A stretch of DNA of 64,000 bases, taken from Gordonia humi. GTDB lineage: Bacteria > Actinomycetota > Actinomycetes > Mycobacteriales > Mycobacteriaceae. The position numbers were made by a program, and so were the translations under genes. The number at the start of each line of letters is the position of its first letter. The first letter of the stretch is position 1. Below the pieces are notes generated by a model. The model did no database searches and was not told the DNA's origin. It saw nothing but the letters and a program-made list of their open reading frames with translations. Positions 27,355-37,105 of this stretch are shown here, piece after piece. The stretch spans positions 1,612,001 to 1,676,000 of the forward strand of contig NZ_JACIFP010000001.1 in assembly GCF_014197435.1 (NCBI RefSeq), given 5' to 3'.

Positions 27355-29127
27355 ATGTTCGAAGTGGGTGACGAGATCGCGGGGTACCGCGTCGAAGCCG
27401 TGCTCGGGGCGGGCGGAATGGGCGAGGTGTACCGCGCGGTGCATCCGCGTCTGCCGCGCAGCGACGCGCTCAAGGTCCTGCGGTCGGCGCACACCGGCGA
27501 TCCGGTGGTGCGGGCGCGCTTCGAACGGGAGGCGGATCTCGTGGCTCCGCTCGTCCATCCCAACCTGGTGCGCGTGTACGACCGCGGCGTCCTCGACGAC
27601 GTCCTGTGGATCGCCATGGAGTTGGTGCCCGGCACGGACGCGTCCAAGATCATCAAGCAGTCTCCCGGGGGACTCGACGCGCGTCTCGTCGCCAACATCG
27701 TCGACGGCGTGGCGGCGGCCCTCGACGTCGCGCATCGGCACGGTGTCCTCCACCGCGACATCAAGCCGGCGAACATCCTGATCACCCCCGGACAGGACCC
27801 GATCCGACCGGACGCGGTCAAGGTGACCGACTTCGGCATCGCCCAGGCTCTGGGGGATGCGGCGAGCGCACTGACCAGCACCGGTACGGCCGTCGGCACC
27901 ATGCGCTACTGCTCGCCCGAGCAGATCGACGGGCGCGCGGTCGACGGTCGAGCCGATCTCTACTCCCTCGCGGCGACGGCGTTCGAACTGCTGACCGGCA
28001 GCTCCCCGTACGACGCGACGAGCCTGCAGGGCCTGATGACCGCGCACATGTTCGCCGAGCCGCCGCGCGCCAGCGAACGCAATCGCGGACTGTCGCCCGC
28101 GGTGGACGCGGTGATCGCGGCCGGGCTGGCGAAGGATCCCGCGCATCGGCCGCCCTCCTGTCTGGCCTTCGCGCAGGCGCTGCGGTCCGCGTTGTTCACC
28201 GGACGCGCACCGGCGGTGCCGCCGTCGTTCGCGAACACGCCGGGCGCGCCGGTGCACAACCCGACGCCGGGCGGATACGCGCCGCCCACCGGTGCCATGC
28301 GGCAGCCTCCCGAGCAGCCTGCCGCGACGACCCCCTGGTATCGCCGCGTGCCGGTGATCGCGGCCGCGGCCGTCGTCGTCGCCGCGGGCGTCGGGATCGG
28401 TGGCGGGTTCGCGTGGGCCGCGGGCGGTGGGCTGTCGACCCCGTCGCATCTCGAATCGACGGCGACGCCGAAGGGCGTCGAACTGTCCTGGGACGCCGTG
28501 CCCGACGCCGCCGAATACGTCGTGAAAGAGGACGACCAGGTGATCCGCACGACCAGCGACACCTCGTTCGTCGTCACCGACCCGTTCCCCGGGAGGCACA
28601 CCTACGCGGTGGCGGCGCGGAGCACGACGAAGAAGGGCTCCGACTTCGCGTCGTCGGACCCGATCGATGTGAGTCTCACGTGGGGTGTGCTGTCGGACGT
28701 CGCGGCGCTGTACCCGGAACTGCTGCCCGCGACCCCGGTGAGCACCGGCGGATTCGACGGAATGAAGTGCGCCGGGGAGGCGACGATGGCGTCGGACAGC
28801 TATCCGGGGAAGATCATCACCTGCCAGAAGACGGACGGCGACACCACGGAGTTCTCGGTTCGGATCGGTGTGTTCGGCGATATGAGCACGGCGCAGAAGG
28901 CGGCCAACCGGCGAGTGCCGTTCACCAGCGACGGCGAGTACAACGAACTGTCGGCGCAGCACCGGAAGGGCATGATCTTCACCGGAGTGCAGGACGGCCA
29001 GTCGCGAGCGGTCTTCGAGTACACCGCCGAGGGCGAACCCCGCAGTCGCACATACGTCGAAGTCGCCTATCCCGGTACGACGAGTAAGAGACAGGCGCGC
29101 GAGACGCTCGGAAGGCTGCCGTTCTGA
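27355..29127 (+). CDS. Membrane Ser/Thr protein kinase with Fn3-like outer sensor
   Basis: A 590-residue PknB-type kinase. The cytosolic domain (about 1-285) has the glycine loop LGAGGMGEV (18-26), Lys40, HRDIKPAN with Asp135, DFG at 159-161 and CSPEQ in place of APE. A Pro-rich linker leads to one membrane helix (about 332-357). Outside lies a fibronectin-III-like domain (363-440) and a last domain with WGVLSDVAALYPELLP and cysteines 472 and 490. ATG 27346 would add three residues. The stop overlaps the next gene by one base (TGATG). The outer half resembles the next protein, so the two probably sense or bind the same thing. Confidence 0.92.
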   Translation: MFEVGDEIAGYRVEAVLGAGGMGEVYRAVHPRLPRSDALKVLRSAHTGDPVVRARFEREADLVAPLVHPNLVRVYDRGVLDDVLWIAMELVPGTDASKIIKQSPGGLDARLVANIVDGVAAALDVAHRHGVLHRDIKPANILITPGQDPIRPDAVKVTDFGIAQALGDAASALTSTGTAVGTMRYCSPEQIDGRAVDGRADLYSLAATAFELLTGSSPYDATSLQGLMTAHMFAEPPRASERNRGLSPAVDAVIAAGLAKDPAHRPPSCLAFAQALRSALFTGRAPAVPPSFANTPGAPVHNPTPGGYAPPTGAMRQPPEQPAATTPWYRRVPVIAAAAVVVAAGVGIGGGFAWAAGGGLSTPSHLESTATPKGVELSWDAVPDAAEYVVKEDDQVIRTTSDTSFVVTDPFPGRHTYAVAARSTTKKGSDFASSDPIDVSLTWGVLSDVAALYPELLPATPVSTGGFDGMKCAGEATMASDSYPGKIITCQKTDGDTTEFSVRIGVFGDMSTAQKAANRRVPFTSDGEYNELSAQHRKGMIFTGVQDGQSRAVFEYTAEGEPRSRTYVEVAYPGTTSKRQARETLGRLPF

Positions 29128-29948
29128 TGACCGCACACTTCGCCGGGAACTCCCCGACACCCCGGACCGGCACGAATCGTCGCACGCTCGCGATCATCGC
29201 CGTCGCCGCGGTGGCGGTGCTGCTCGCCTGCCTGTTCGGCGTCCGTTTCGGCGTCGGAGGCGGCGGCTCGGTGGACGCTCCCACCGGTCTGACCACCTCG
29301 GCGTCGGACGACGGCGTCGCCGCCGCCTGGACGGGTGTCGGCGGAGCCGACGGCTATCAGCTCGTGCGCGACGACTCCGTCGTCGTCTACCAGGGCGCTG
29401 CGACGACGTATACGGACACCGAGGCGACGCCCGGCAAGCACCGGTACGCGGTGCGTGCGGTCGCCGACGACGTGCTGTCCGCGCCGAGCCCGACGAACGA
29501 GGCGACGGTCGGATCGAGCTGGGGCCGCTACACGCCGTTCGTCGCGCAGTTCCCGGACCTGCTTCCTCGGACGCTCGCGACCACGGGCTGGCGTGACATC
29601 GAGTGCGCATGGGTCCTGAACGGATTCGAGGAGGAGACGGGCGAGGCCGCGGACGGCAGCGGGAAGATCCTGGGCAAGGCGAGGATCGGCTGCAACGGCC
29701 CGGAGGTGGCCGTCGCGGTCGGATGGCTCCAGTCGAAGGCGGCCACCGACGCGGTGTTCGCCTCCGCATCGCGCAAGCCGGGTGCCGAAGCGATCAAATG
29801 GCGCTACGGGACCGGCTACTACGACGGCGCCAATCATGTGATGCATCTGCGGCCCGACACCCGTGACGACATCTGGATGGTCATCAACGCGAACGACGCG
29901 TCGAAGGACGAGTTGCTGACCTTCGCCAACGACATGCCGTTGGAATGA
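29127..29948 (+). CDS. Membrane-anchored Fn3-like protein, paralogue of the kinase sensor
   Basis: A 273-residue protein with a short cytosolic leader, one membrane helix (about 20-42) and an outer part of two domains. The first (50-130) has a fibronectin-III-like pattern (PTGLTTSASDDGVAAAWTG, then HRYAVRAVADD). The second has WGRYTPFVAQFPDLLP and TGWRDIEC, aligning with WGVLSDVAALYPELLP and TGGFDGMKC of the kinase. Both keep two cysteines (160 and 189 here). It is translationally coupled to the kinase. This looks like a duplication of the sensor without the kinase. The function is unknown. Confidence 0.8.
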   Translation: MTAHFAGNSPTPRTGTNRRTLAIIAVAAVAVLLACLFGVRFGVGGGGSVDAPTGLTTSASDDGVAAAWTGVGGADGYQLVRDDSVVVYQGAATTYTDTEATPGKHRYAVRAVADDVLSAPSPTNEATVGSSWGRYTPFVAQFPDLLPRTLATTGWRDIECAWVLNGFEEETGEAADGSGKILGKARIGCNGPEVAVAVGWLQSKAATDAVFASASRKPGAEAIKWRYGTGYYDGANHVMHLRPDTRDDIWMVINANDASKDELLTFANDMPLE

Positions 29949-30080
29949 GGATCTCCGCGTGGGAGTCGCGCAGCGGGCACGTCGGCTCTCCGAATGAGGA
30001 GAACGGGCCGACCGTCGCCTCGTCGTGGGAGGATCGTCGCCGAAGCCGACCGCATCGCCGACGAGGTGGGGAGATCTGAC

Positions 30081-31634
30081 GTGCGTAAGAACCTTCTGGC
30101 CGTGGGCGGCGGTGTCGCCGCGATCGCCGTCGTCCTGGGCGTCACCCTGTCCGGGGTGCTGACCCCGTCAGTCGACGGAACGGCTGTCCCGGATGAGCCG
30201 ACTCGCGTGCTCAGCGACGTCGGCGCAGCGGGCCGCTCGCTGGCGAAAGCACCGTCCGCCGTCTTCAACGGCACCGTGACCATCGGCGATCGGGACACGT
30301 TGAGACTCGAGAACCTGACCGTCACGGCGACCGGCGAGACGACCGGAACCGTGATCCCGAAGCAGGGGCGCGCCGAACTCCTGCAGGTCGGCGACTCGAC
30401 GTTCGTCAAGGCCGACGACGAGTTCTGGAAGGCGCAGCCGACGGTCCTGCCCGGCAGCGTGACCGACGTGACCGAAACGGCGGGCAAGTGGACGGCGGTT
30501 CCCCGAGACGTGTTCGGCATCGATCTGGGCGCCGTGCTTCTCCCGACCAGGCTCGGCCTCTCCGTCGATCAACAGGACGTCCGATACGGCGACGCGTACA
30601 TCGGGGAGGAGTCGTCCGACGATCCGAATCAGCGGAACTCGCCGTCGCAGGACCCGGTCGGCGTCATGCGGCTCGACGTGGGTGAGGACGATGGCGGAGT
30701 GACCGGTGACCGTCGGTATCAGGCGGGCGAGATGACGATCGGCGTCGACTCCGACGGAGATCTGGTCAGCGTGCGCGGCCCCCTCGCCGCGAGCACTCGG
30801 GCAGTGGCGGCGGCGTCCGGCGACCTCACCGTCGCCATCAAGAACGCCGACGACACCCGCTCGACGTACGACGCCATGACGAGCACCGTCGGCGATCTGC
30901 GGGACGTTCCGCTCGGATTCATCGCGGTCACCGACCCGAAGGGCGACCTGAACTGCGCGTTCGGCGGCGACTGCGTGCTCGACTACACGATGGCCAACAC
31001 GGTGCGCGGCGCCCTCTCCGGCGAGATCGCGGTGACGATCACATCCGAGTTCAAGGTCGACGGAGCGCCCCTGGGCACCTGCCGCGGAACCGGTCGGATG
31101 CCCGCAGGCGGTCGCGGCACGGTCACCTGCCGGATCGCCACCCGCGGGCGAGAGGGCAGCGTCGACTCGACGGCGAGGTTCACCGTCAGCGGCCGCGCCG
31201 ACGTCGACACCGGCGCCCTCTCGACCGCGGTGCGCGCTCGCGCAGCCGCTGTGCGGGACTCGCTCGGCTGGGAGTCGACGACGCCGAAGGCCTCCGCTGC
31301 CGCGCGCCGCTACGACGCCCAGATCACCCGTGCCCCGTCCGGCTACGTCCTCCGGGTCGGCGACGTCGCATTCGACGGCCGGGAGTCCGACGGCACCCTG
31401 CTGTTGGTGTACGGCCCGGGATACGGGGAGCGCGTGCTCCCCGACGGCGGGTTCGCCGCATCGTGGTCCGGGACCGGGAAGCTGCTGGCCCAGGCGCGCG
31501 ATGCGCGGGCGGCCGCCGCCGACGAGCCGGTCCGCATGGTGTTCGCCGAGCAGCCGGCCGCCGACGCCGCGCGGCGGCTCCTCGCCGAGAACGGCGTCGA
31601 GGGCGTCGACGTGGTCGACGTTCCCGCCGTCTGA
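30081..31634 (+). CDS. Anchored protein with a degenerate Tox-REase-5-like C-terminal domain
   Basis: A 517-residue protein with one N-terminal membrane helix (about 4-25). A long beta-rich outer region follows, with cysteine pairs near NCAFGGDC and TCRGTG...VTCR. The last 100 residues (FDG at 431-433, GPGY at 445-448, FAEQ at 488-491) follow the layout I know for restriction-endonuclease-fold toxin 5. In that family the strand reads LLEAKGPGY. Here it is LLLVYGPGY, so the catalytic acid and lysine are lost (Tyr444 in place of Lys). The GTG at 30081 has GGGGAG at eight bases. ATG 29994 would add 29 Arg-rich residues. No immunity gene is obvious. Family assignment is by eye. Confidence 0.6.
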   Translation: MRKNLLAVGGGVAAIAVVLGVTLSGVLTPSVDGTAVPDEPTRVLSDVGAAGRSLAKAPSAVFNGTVTIGDRDTLRLENLTVTATGETTGTVIPKQGRAELLQVGDSTFVKADDEFWKAQPTVLPGSVTDVTETAGKWTAVPRDVFGIDLGAVLLPTRLGLSVDQQDVRYGDAYIGEESSDDPNQRNSPSQDPVGVMRLDVGEDDGGVTGDRRYQAGEMTIGVDSDGDLVSVRGPLAASTRAVAAASGDLTVAIKNADDTRSTYDAMTSTVGDLRDVPLGFIAVTDPKGDLNCAFGGDCVLDYTMANTVRGALSGEIAVTITSEFKVDGAPLGTCRGTGRMPAGGRGTVTCRIATRGREGSVDSTARFTVSGRADVDTGALSTAVRARAAAVRDSLGWESTTPKASAAARRYDAQITRAPSGYVLRVGDVAFDGRESDGTLLLVYGPGYGERVLPDGGFAASWSGTGKLLAQARDARAAAADEPVRMVFAEQPAADAARRLLAENGVEGVDVVDVPAV

Positions 31635-31717
31635 CGACGTGCGGGGGCGCTCGTCATTGCATCGAGCACTCAACTGTCCTAGTGTGCGGACCACCACACC
31701 ATAGGAGGCGTCAGCCC

Positions 31718-32665
31718 GTGTCCGACCTCACACAAGTCCAACTCCTGACCGAACTCGAGCCCGCCGCAGAGAAAGAGCTCAACCGCCACCTGTCGCTCGC
31801 GCGCGACTGGCATCCTCACGACTACGTCCCCTGGGACGAGGGTCGCAACTTCGCGGCGATGGGCGGCGACGACTGGGATCCCGAGCAGTCGCGGCTCGAT
31901 CCCGTCGCGAAGGCGGCGATGACGTTGAATCTCCTGACCGAGGACAACCTGCCGTCGTATCACCGTGAGATCACCGAGTACTTCTCACCCGACGGCGCGT
32001 GGGGCACCTGGGTCGGCCGGTGGACCGCGGAGGAGAACCGCCACGCCATCGTCATGCGCGACTACCTGGTCGTGACTCGCGGCGTCGACCCCGTGGCCCT
32101 TGAGAACGACCGCATGACCAATATGACCAAGGGGGCCCACTCCGACGATCTGAGCGGGCTGCTCCGCGGCGTCGCCTATGTCGCGGTGCAGGAGCTCGGC
32201 ACCCGGGTGAGCCACAAGAACACCGGCAAGGCGTGCAACGATCCGGTCGCCGACAAGATGCTCCAGCGCATCGCCGCCGACGAGAACCTGCACATGATCT
32301 TCTACCGCAACATCTGCGCGGCAGCTCTCGATCTGGCGCCCGATCAGGCGGTCGAGGCGATCACCGGCGTCGTCACCAACTTCGACATGCCCGGCATCGG
32401 CATGCCGAACTTCCGCAAGATGAGTCTGATGATGGCCAAACACGGCATCTACGACGCCCGGCAGCATCTCGACGACGTCGTCTGGCCGGTGCTGCGCAAG
32501 TGGAGGATCTTCGAGCGCGACGATTTCACCGGCCGTGGTGAGAAGGCGCGCGACGAGCTCGCCGCATGGCTCGAGCAGGCCGAACTCGATGCTCGCCGGT
32601 TCGAAGAGCAGCGCGACCGATTCCTGGCGCGCGAGGCCGCGAAACGGGAGAAGGCGAGCGCCTGA
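31718..32665 (+). CDS. Acyl-ACP desaturase, second copy
   Basis: A 315-residue diiron desaturase closely similar to the copy at 25437-26429. It shares HPHDYVPWDEGRNFAAMGG, EENRHAIVMRDYLVVTRGVDP, ACNDPVADKMLQRIAADENLHMIFYRNIC and a Lys/Arg/Glu-rich end. It starts with GTG behind AGGAGG at nine bases. Against the first copy it is short by a few residues in the MTNMTKGAHSDDL segment. A strong terminator follows. The two copies point in opposite directions around the kinase module. Confidence 0.92.
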   Translation: MSDLTQVQLLTELEPAAEKELNRHLSLARDWHPHDYVPWDEGRNFAAMGGDDWDPEQSRLDPVAKAAMTLNLLTEDNLPSYHREITEYFSPDGAWGTWVGRWTAEENRHAIVMRDYLVVTRGVDPVALENDRMTNMTKGAHSDDLSGLLRGVAYVAVQELGTRVSHKNTGKACNDPVADKMLQRIAADENLHMIFYRNICAAALDLAPDQAVEAITGVVTNFDMPGIGMPNFRKMSLMMAKHGIYDARQHLDDVVWPVLRKWRIFERDDFTGRGEKARDELAAWLEQAELDARRFEEQRDRFLAREAAKREKASA

Positions 32666-32686
32666 CGCGCAGTCGCACAGGCCTGG

Positions 32687-32731
32687 ACCGAGCGGAGCCG
32701 CACGCGGATCGAGCGTGGGGCTCCGCTCGGT
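32687..32731. terminator. Terminator after the second desaturase gene
   Basis: A 13-bp stem (32687-32699 with 32719-32731) is topped by an inner CACGC/GCGTG pair with a 7-nt loop. It starts 21 bp after the stop codon. Confidence 0.8.
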
Positions 32732-32918
32732 TCGTATCGACACCCGGTTCCGTGCCGAGCCGCGTGACCGCCCGCCGCGTCGTGGGCCGACAGGACTACT
32801 CTGAGAAAGTGTGTCGCGGGTCTCGGCTCCGGTTCTCCTGAGCCGAGTCGACGTGCTCGACCAGAGCGGTTCCGGTCGCGGCGCACCACGTGGTCGGTGT
32901 GAGTACGAAGGGGTCGGT

Positions 32919-34346
32919 ATGGAGAGGTTGAGCGGGCTCGACGCGTCGTTCCTGTACTTGGAGACGCCGTCGCAGATGATGAACGTCGCCGCCATTCTGC
33001 AGTTGGATCCGTCGACCGTCCCCGGGGGATACACCTTCGACACGATGCGCGCGGAGATGGCGCGACGTGTATCGGCCATCCCCTCGCTGCGCCGTAAACT
33101 CACCGACTCGCTCACCAACTTCGATCACCCCGTCTGGATCGAGGACGAGGACTTCCGGATCGAACGCCACGTGCACCGGATCGCCGTGCCGTCGCCCGGC
33201 GGGGTGCACGAGATGGCCCAGATGTGCAGCCATCTGATCGGTCAGATGCTCGACCGCAAGAAGCCGCTGTGGGACATGTGGATTCTCGAGGGCATGCAGG
33301 ACGGTCGCATCGCGGTCATGTTCCGCATGCACCACGCGTGCGTCGACGGCGCGACCGTGGCCGACATACTCGGTGAACTGGCGACCGACTCGCCCGAGTC
33401 GCCCGAGCTGGATCCGGAGAAGGTCACCGCGTCGGCGGGGGAGGCCAAGCGGGTCGATCTCGCGGTGGGCGGTGTCGTGAACGTGTTCCTGCAGCGTCCG
33501 TTGGCCGCACTGAAGCTGATCCCGAAGACGGTGCCGGTCCCGTTCGAATGGTTCAAACGCGTGCGCAGCGGCCAGGGCATGCCCGCGCCGTTCCTGGCGC
33601 CGCAGACCCGGTTCAACGCTCCGCTCACCGCGCGGCGCTCCATCGCGTTGACACAGCTGCCGCTCGCGGACGTCAAACGCGTCAAGGAACATTTCGGCGT
33701 CAAGGTGAACGACGTCGTCCTCGCCATGGCGGGCGGTGCGCTGCGCGAGTATCTCGAGTCGCACGACGAACTGCCCGACGATCCGACGGTCGGCCTCGTA
33801 CCGGTCTCGGTGCGCGGCGCCGAGGAGAAGGACCTGGTCAAATCGGGGACCAACAAGGTGACCGGCATGTTCACCCGGCTGCCGTCGAACGTCGCCGACC
33901 CGGTGGACCGGCTGCGGGTGGCCCGCGAGTACGCCAACCTGTCGAAGGCGCACCTGCACGAGATCGACGACAACATGCTCCGGGCGTTCGCCGAGTTCGC
34001 CCCCGGCAACTCGCTGGCGCTTCTCATGCGTCTGTACGGCGATCGTCGTGTGGCGGCCCTGCATCCGCCGATCTTCAACGCGGTGGTCTCGAACGTCGCC
34101 GGTCCGGCCGGCGACATGTACCTGCTCGGCGGCCGCGTGGAATCGGTGTACCCGTTGGCTCCGATCTTCCACGGGCTGGGACTGAACATGACGGTGTTCT
34201 CGGCCGCGGGCGAACTCAATGTGGGCCTGTTGACCTGCAACGACCTCGCCAACGACATCTGGAGTCTGGCGGACGCCTTCCACGACCAGCTCGATCTGCT
34301 CGTGGCCGCGGTCGAGCGTGGCGAGACGCTCGATGCGGGCGCCTGA
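32919..34346 (+). CDS. WS/DGAT-type acyltransferase
   Basis: A 475-residue wax ester synthase/diacylglycerol acyltransferase. It joins acyl-CoA to long-chain alcohols or diacylglycerol to make storage lipid. The catalytic motif HHACVDG is about a quarter of the way in. The PLWDMWILEGM stretch, NDVVLAMAGGALREYL and the late SNVAGPAG motif are all present. The start MERLSGLDASFLYLE at 32919 is typical of the family. It lies on the same strand as the desaturase before it and overlaps or abuts a DUF1877 gene. Storage lipid is common in Gordonia and Rhodococcus (family knowledge). Confidence 0.93.
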   Translation: MERLSGLDASFLYLETPSQMMNVAAILQLDPSTVPGGYTFDTMRAEMARRVSAIPSLRRKLTDSLTNFDHPVWIEDEDFRIERHVHRIAVPSPGGVHEMAQMCSHLIGQMLDRKKPLWDMWILEGMQDGRIAVMFRMHHACVDGATVADILGELATDSPESPELDPEKVTASAGEAKRVDLAVGGVVNVFLQRPLAALKLIPKTVPVPFEWFKRVRSGQGMPAPFLAPQTRFNAPLTARRSIALTQLPLADVKRVKEHFGVKVNDVVLAMAGGALREYLESHDELPDDPTVGLVPVSVRGAEEKDLVKSGTNKVTGMFTRLPSNVADPVDRLRVAREYANLSKAHLHEIDDNMLRAFAEFAPGNSLALLMRLYGDRRVAALHPPIFNAVVSNVAGPAGDMYLLGGRVESVYPLAPIFHGLGLNMTVFSAAGELNVGLLTCNDLANDIWSLADAFHDQLDLLVAAVERGETLDAGA

Positions 34347-34347
34347 C

Positions 34348-34830
34348 GTGGGCGTGATCGCCGTCTACGCGGCCGTCCCCGCGGGTGTCGCGGGTCGGCT
34401 CGGCGATGTCGATCCCGACGAGGTCGGTGACTACATCGACCGGGTCCTGGGGGAGGGCGCGCCGTCGGTCGACATAGACGAGACGTGGGACGGACTGCAC
34501 TTCCTGCTCGCCGGTCGACCGGCGACGGACCCCGTCGAGGACGACGCGCTCAGCGAGGCCGTCGTCGGCGTGTACGAGTTCGACAGCGACGTCATCGTCG
34601 GCGTGACTCCGGTCGCGGAGCTGGCACGGATCGTCGACGCGCTCGAGGCGGTGGACCTCGACGGACTGCTCGGCGACGTCGACTGGTCCGCGTTCGCGGC
34701 CGCCGACGTCTATCCGGGCGGGTGGAACCCCGACGCGGTCGGCACGCTGCGCGACGTCTTCGCCGACGTGCTGAACATCCATCGGCTCTGCCTGGCCGAC
34801 GGACTGGACCTCATGGTCGCGATCAGCTGA
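34348..34830 (+). CDS. DUF1877 / YfbM-like protein
   Basis: A 160-residue protein beginning VGVIAVYAAVPAGVAGRL. It has the DUF1877 marks: an acidic IDETWDGLHFLLAG segment near residue 45 and the YPGGWNPDAV stretch further on. Function is unknown; E. coli YfbM is the best-known relative. GTG at 34348 gives the family start. An ATG at 34333, inside the acyltransferase gene, would add five residues. It directly follows the acyltransferase gene (one base from its stop), so it is likely co-transcribed. Confidence 0.8.
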   Translation: MGVIAVYAAVPAGVAGRLGDVDPDEVGDYIDRVLGEGAPSVDIDETWDGLHFLLAGRPATDPVEDDALSEAVVGVYEFDSDVIVGVTPVAELARIVDALEAVDLDGLLGDVDWSAFAAADVYPGGWNPDAVGTLRDVFADVLNIHRLCLADGLDLMVAIS

Positions 34831-34922
34831 GACGACGCGCCGCGGGAGTGCCGAGCGCACCGCGGGCTCACGTGTCCGGTTCTCACCGGCGGGCGGCGTC
34901 TCGGCCGTGTCGGAGCAGCGGC

Positions 34923-36941
34923 CTACTCGCCGTGGAGTTCGCGCAGCCAGGCGGTCGACGGCGCGTCAGAGGGCGAACGCCAGTCGCCCCGCGGCGAGAG
35001 GGAGCCGCCGGAGCCGATCTTCGGGCCGTTGGGCATCGCGGTCCGTTTGAACTGGTTGGACATGAATCGCTTGAGGAACACCTCGAGCCAGCGGGTGATG
35101 GTCTCGTCGTCGTACTGATTGCGCTGCTCCTGCGTCATCATGTCCGACCACTCACCGCGTGTCCTGTCGCCCCACGCCTGCCGGGCGAGGTAGGCGACCT
35201 TCGACGGCCGGTATCCGAATCGCGTCAGGTAGTAGAGGAAGAAGTCGTGCAGCTCGTACGGGCCGACGGTGTCCTCGGTGCTCTGGACGTTGCCGTCGGC
35301 GTCCGCGGGCACCAGTTCCGGAGAGATGACGTCGTCGACGATCTCGGCCAAGGCGTCGATCGTCTCGGTCGGGTAGCCGCCGGTGGCGATCTTCCAGCGG
35401 ATCAGATGCTGGATCAGGGTCTTGGGCACCGAACCGTTGACGTTGTAATGCGACATCTGGTCGCCGACGCCGTATGTGCACCAGCCGAGTGCGAGTTCGG
35501 ACAGGTCGCCGGTGCCGAGGACGATGCCGCCCAGGTGGTTCGCGAGGCGGAACAGGTGCGAGGTGCGTTCGCCGGCCTGCACGTTCTCGAACGTCACGTC
35601 GTAGACGGGCTCGCCGTCGGAGAAGGGGTGCCCGAGATCCTTCAGCATCTGGATGCACGACGGCCGGATGTCGAGTTCGTTCCCGGTCACCCCGAGCGAG
35701 TCCATCAGGACGTGGCTGCGGGCGAGCGTCGCGTCGCCGGTGGCGAACCCGGGCATCGTGTACGCGTGGATGTCGCTGCGGGGCAGGCCGAGGAGGTCGA
35801 AGGCCGCTACCGCGACGAGGAGGGCGAGCGTCGAGTCGAGCCCGCCGGACACACCGATGACGATCTTGCGGATGCCGGTCGCGTTGAGGCGTCCGACGAG
35901 ACCCTGCACCTGGATGTCGAGGACCTCGCGGCAGCGTTGATCGCGGTCGGCGACACCGGTCGGAACGAACGGGAAGCGCGCCACGGTGCGCCGCAGATCG
36001 TCGACGTCGTCCGGCTCCGCCTCGAACGGGATGCGCCGCAGTTCGCGCGCGCGGTCGGCGAAGTCGCCGACCTGATCGCGCATGGAGATCATCCTCGATC
36101 GTTCCTGGCGGATGCGGTCGAGGTCGATGTCGGCGACGATCAGCTGCGGGCCCATCGCGAACGTCTCAGATCGCGCGAGGATCGTGCCGTTCTCGGCGAT
36201 CAGCGCGTCGCCGTCCCAGGCGAGGTCGGTGGTCGACTCGCCGAATCCGGACGCCACGTACAGGTGAGCCGCGACATTGCGTGCGGAATGGCTCGCGGCG
36301 AGCGTCCGGCGGTACTCCTCCTTGCCGATCGTGACGGGGCTGCCCGACAGATTGATCAGCAGCGACGCGCCGGCCAGCGCGGCCCACGTCGACGGCGGGA
36401 TCGGCACCCAGCCGTCCTCGCACACCTCGGCGTGAAAACGCAGTCCGGGGACGTCGACGGCCTCGAAGATCAGATCGGCGCCGAACGGGACCTCGTGGTC
36501 GCCGAGCGTGACGGTGTCGACGACGGCGTCGCGAGCCGCCGCGAAGTACCGCTGCTCGTAGAACTCTCGGTAGTTCGGCAGATACGACTTCGGTGCGACG
36601 CCCAGCACCTGTCCGTCGTGGATCACGACCGCGCAGTTGTAGAGGGCGTCGTCGATGCGCAGCGGTGCACCGACCAGCACGACGGGGCTGTGCCGCCGCG
36701 TTGCCTCGACGACCTGCATGAGCGCGTCCATCACGTCGTCGAGCAGGGCGTCCTGCTGGACGAGGTCGTCGACGCTGTACCCGCAGAGACCGAGTTCGGG
36801 GAACGCGACGAGCGCGGCGCCCTGCTCGTGCGCACGGGCGATCAGTTCGACGGTGCGCGAGGCGTTCTCGATCGGATCGGCGAGAGCGACGGGAGGGACG
36901 GCGGCCGCGATGCGGGCGAAACCATGTGAGTAGACCGACAC
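34923..36941 (-). CDS. nadE: Glutamine-dependent NAD synthetase
   Basis: A 672-residue two-domain enzyme that makes NAD from deamido-NAD, ATP and glutamine. The N-terminal nitrilase-type glutaminase shows [10 protein letters not shown] (Glu), [14 protein letters not shown] (Lys) and AEVCEDGW (Cys). The C-terminal synthetase has the ATP loop [12 protein letters not shown] and [19 protein letters not shown]. The length matches M. tuberculosis NadE. The gene stands alone, with DUF1877 convergent on one side and copC divergent on the other. Confidence 0.95.
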   Translation of the reverse strand: MSVYSHGFARIAAAVPPVALADPIENASRTVELIARAHEQGAALVAFPELGLCGYSVDDLVQQDALLDDVMDALMQVVEATRRHSPVVLVGAPLRIDDALYNCAVVIHDGQVLGVAPKSYLPNYREFYEQRYFAAARDAVVDTVTLGDHEVPFGADLIFEAVDVPGLRFHAEVCEDGWVPIPPSTWAALAGASLLINLSGSPVTIGKEEYRRTLAASHSARNVAAHLYVASGFGESTTDLAWDGDALIAENGTILARSETFAMGPQLIVADIDLDRIRQERSRMISMRDQVGDFADRARELRRIPFEAEPDDVDDLRRTVARFPFVPTGVADRDQRCREVLDIQVQGLVGRLNATGIRKIVIGVSGGLDSTLALLVAVAAFDLLGLPRSDIHAYTMPGFATGDATLARSHVLMDSLGVTGNELDIRPSCIQMLKDLGHPFSDGEPVYDVTFENVQAGERTSHLFRLANHLGGIVLGTGDLSELALGWCTYGVGDQMSHYNVNGSVPKTLIQHLIRWKIATGGYPTETIDALAEIVDDVISPELVPADADGNVQSTEDTVGPYELHDFFLYYLTRFGYRPSKVAYLARQAWGDRTRGEWSDMMTQEQRNQYDDETITRWLEVFLKRFMSNQFKRTAMPNGPKIGSGGSLSPRGDWRSPSDAPSTAWLRELHGE

Positions 36942-37105
36942 AGGTACAGGGTAGTGGGAGGCCGCGCTGTCCGGGGATGCGCGCCGCCGGGTCCGGCGGC
37001 GGGTTCGTGGCCGTGGTCCGATTCGTGGTCGCTGTGACGGGGCTCGCTCCCGATCGCGTGCGACGATGGAGAGGATTCCGCATTCGCCTCGAGCAGGGAG
37101 TTCTG

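Noticed and set aside
34485..36929. An 814-codon plus-strand open frame
   Set aside because: It lies opposite nadE, whose glutaminase and synthetase motifs are complete.
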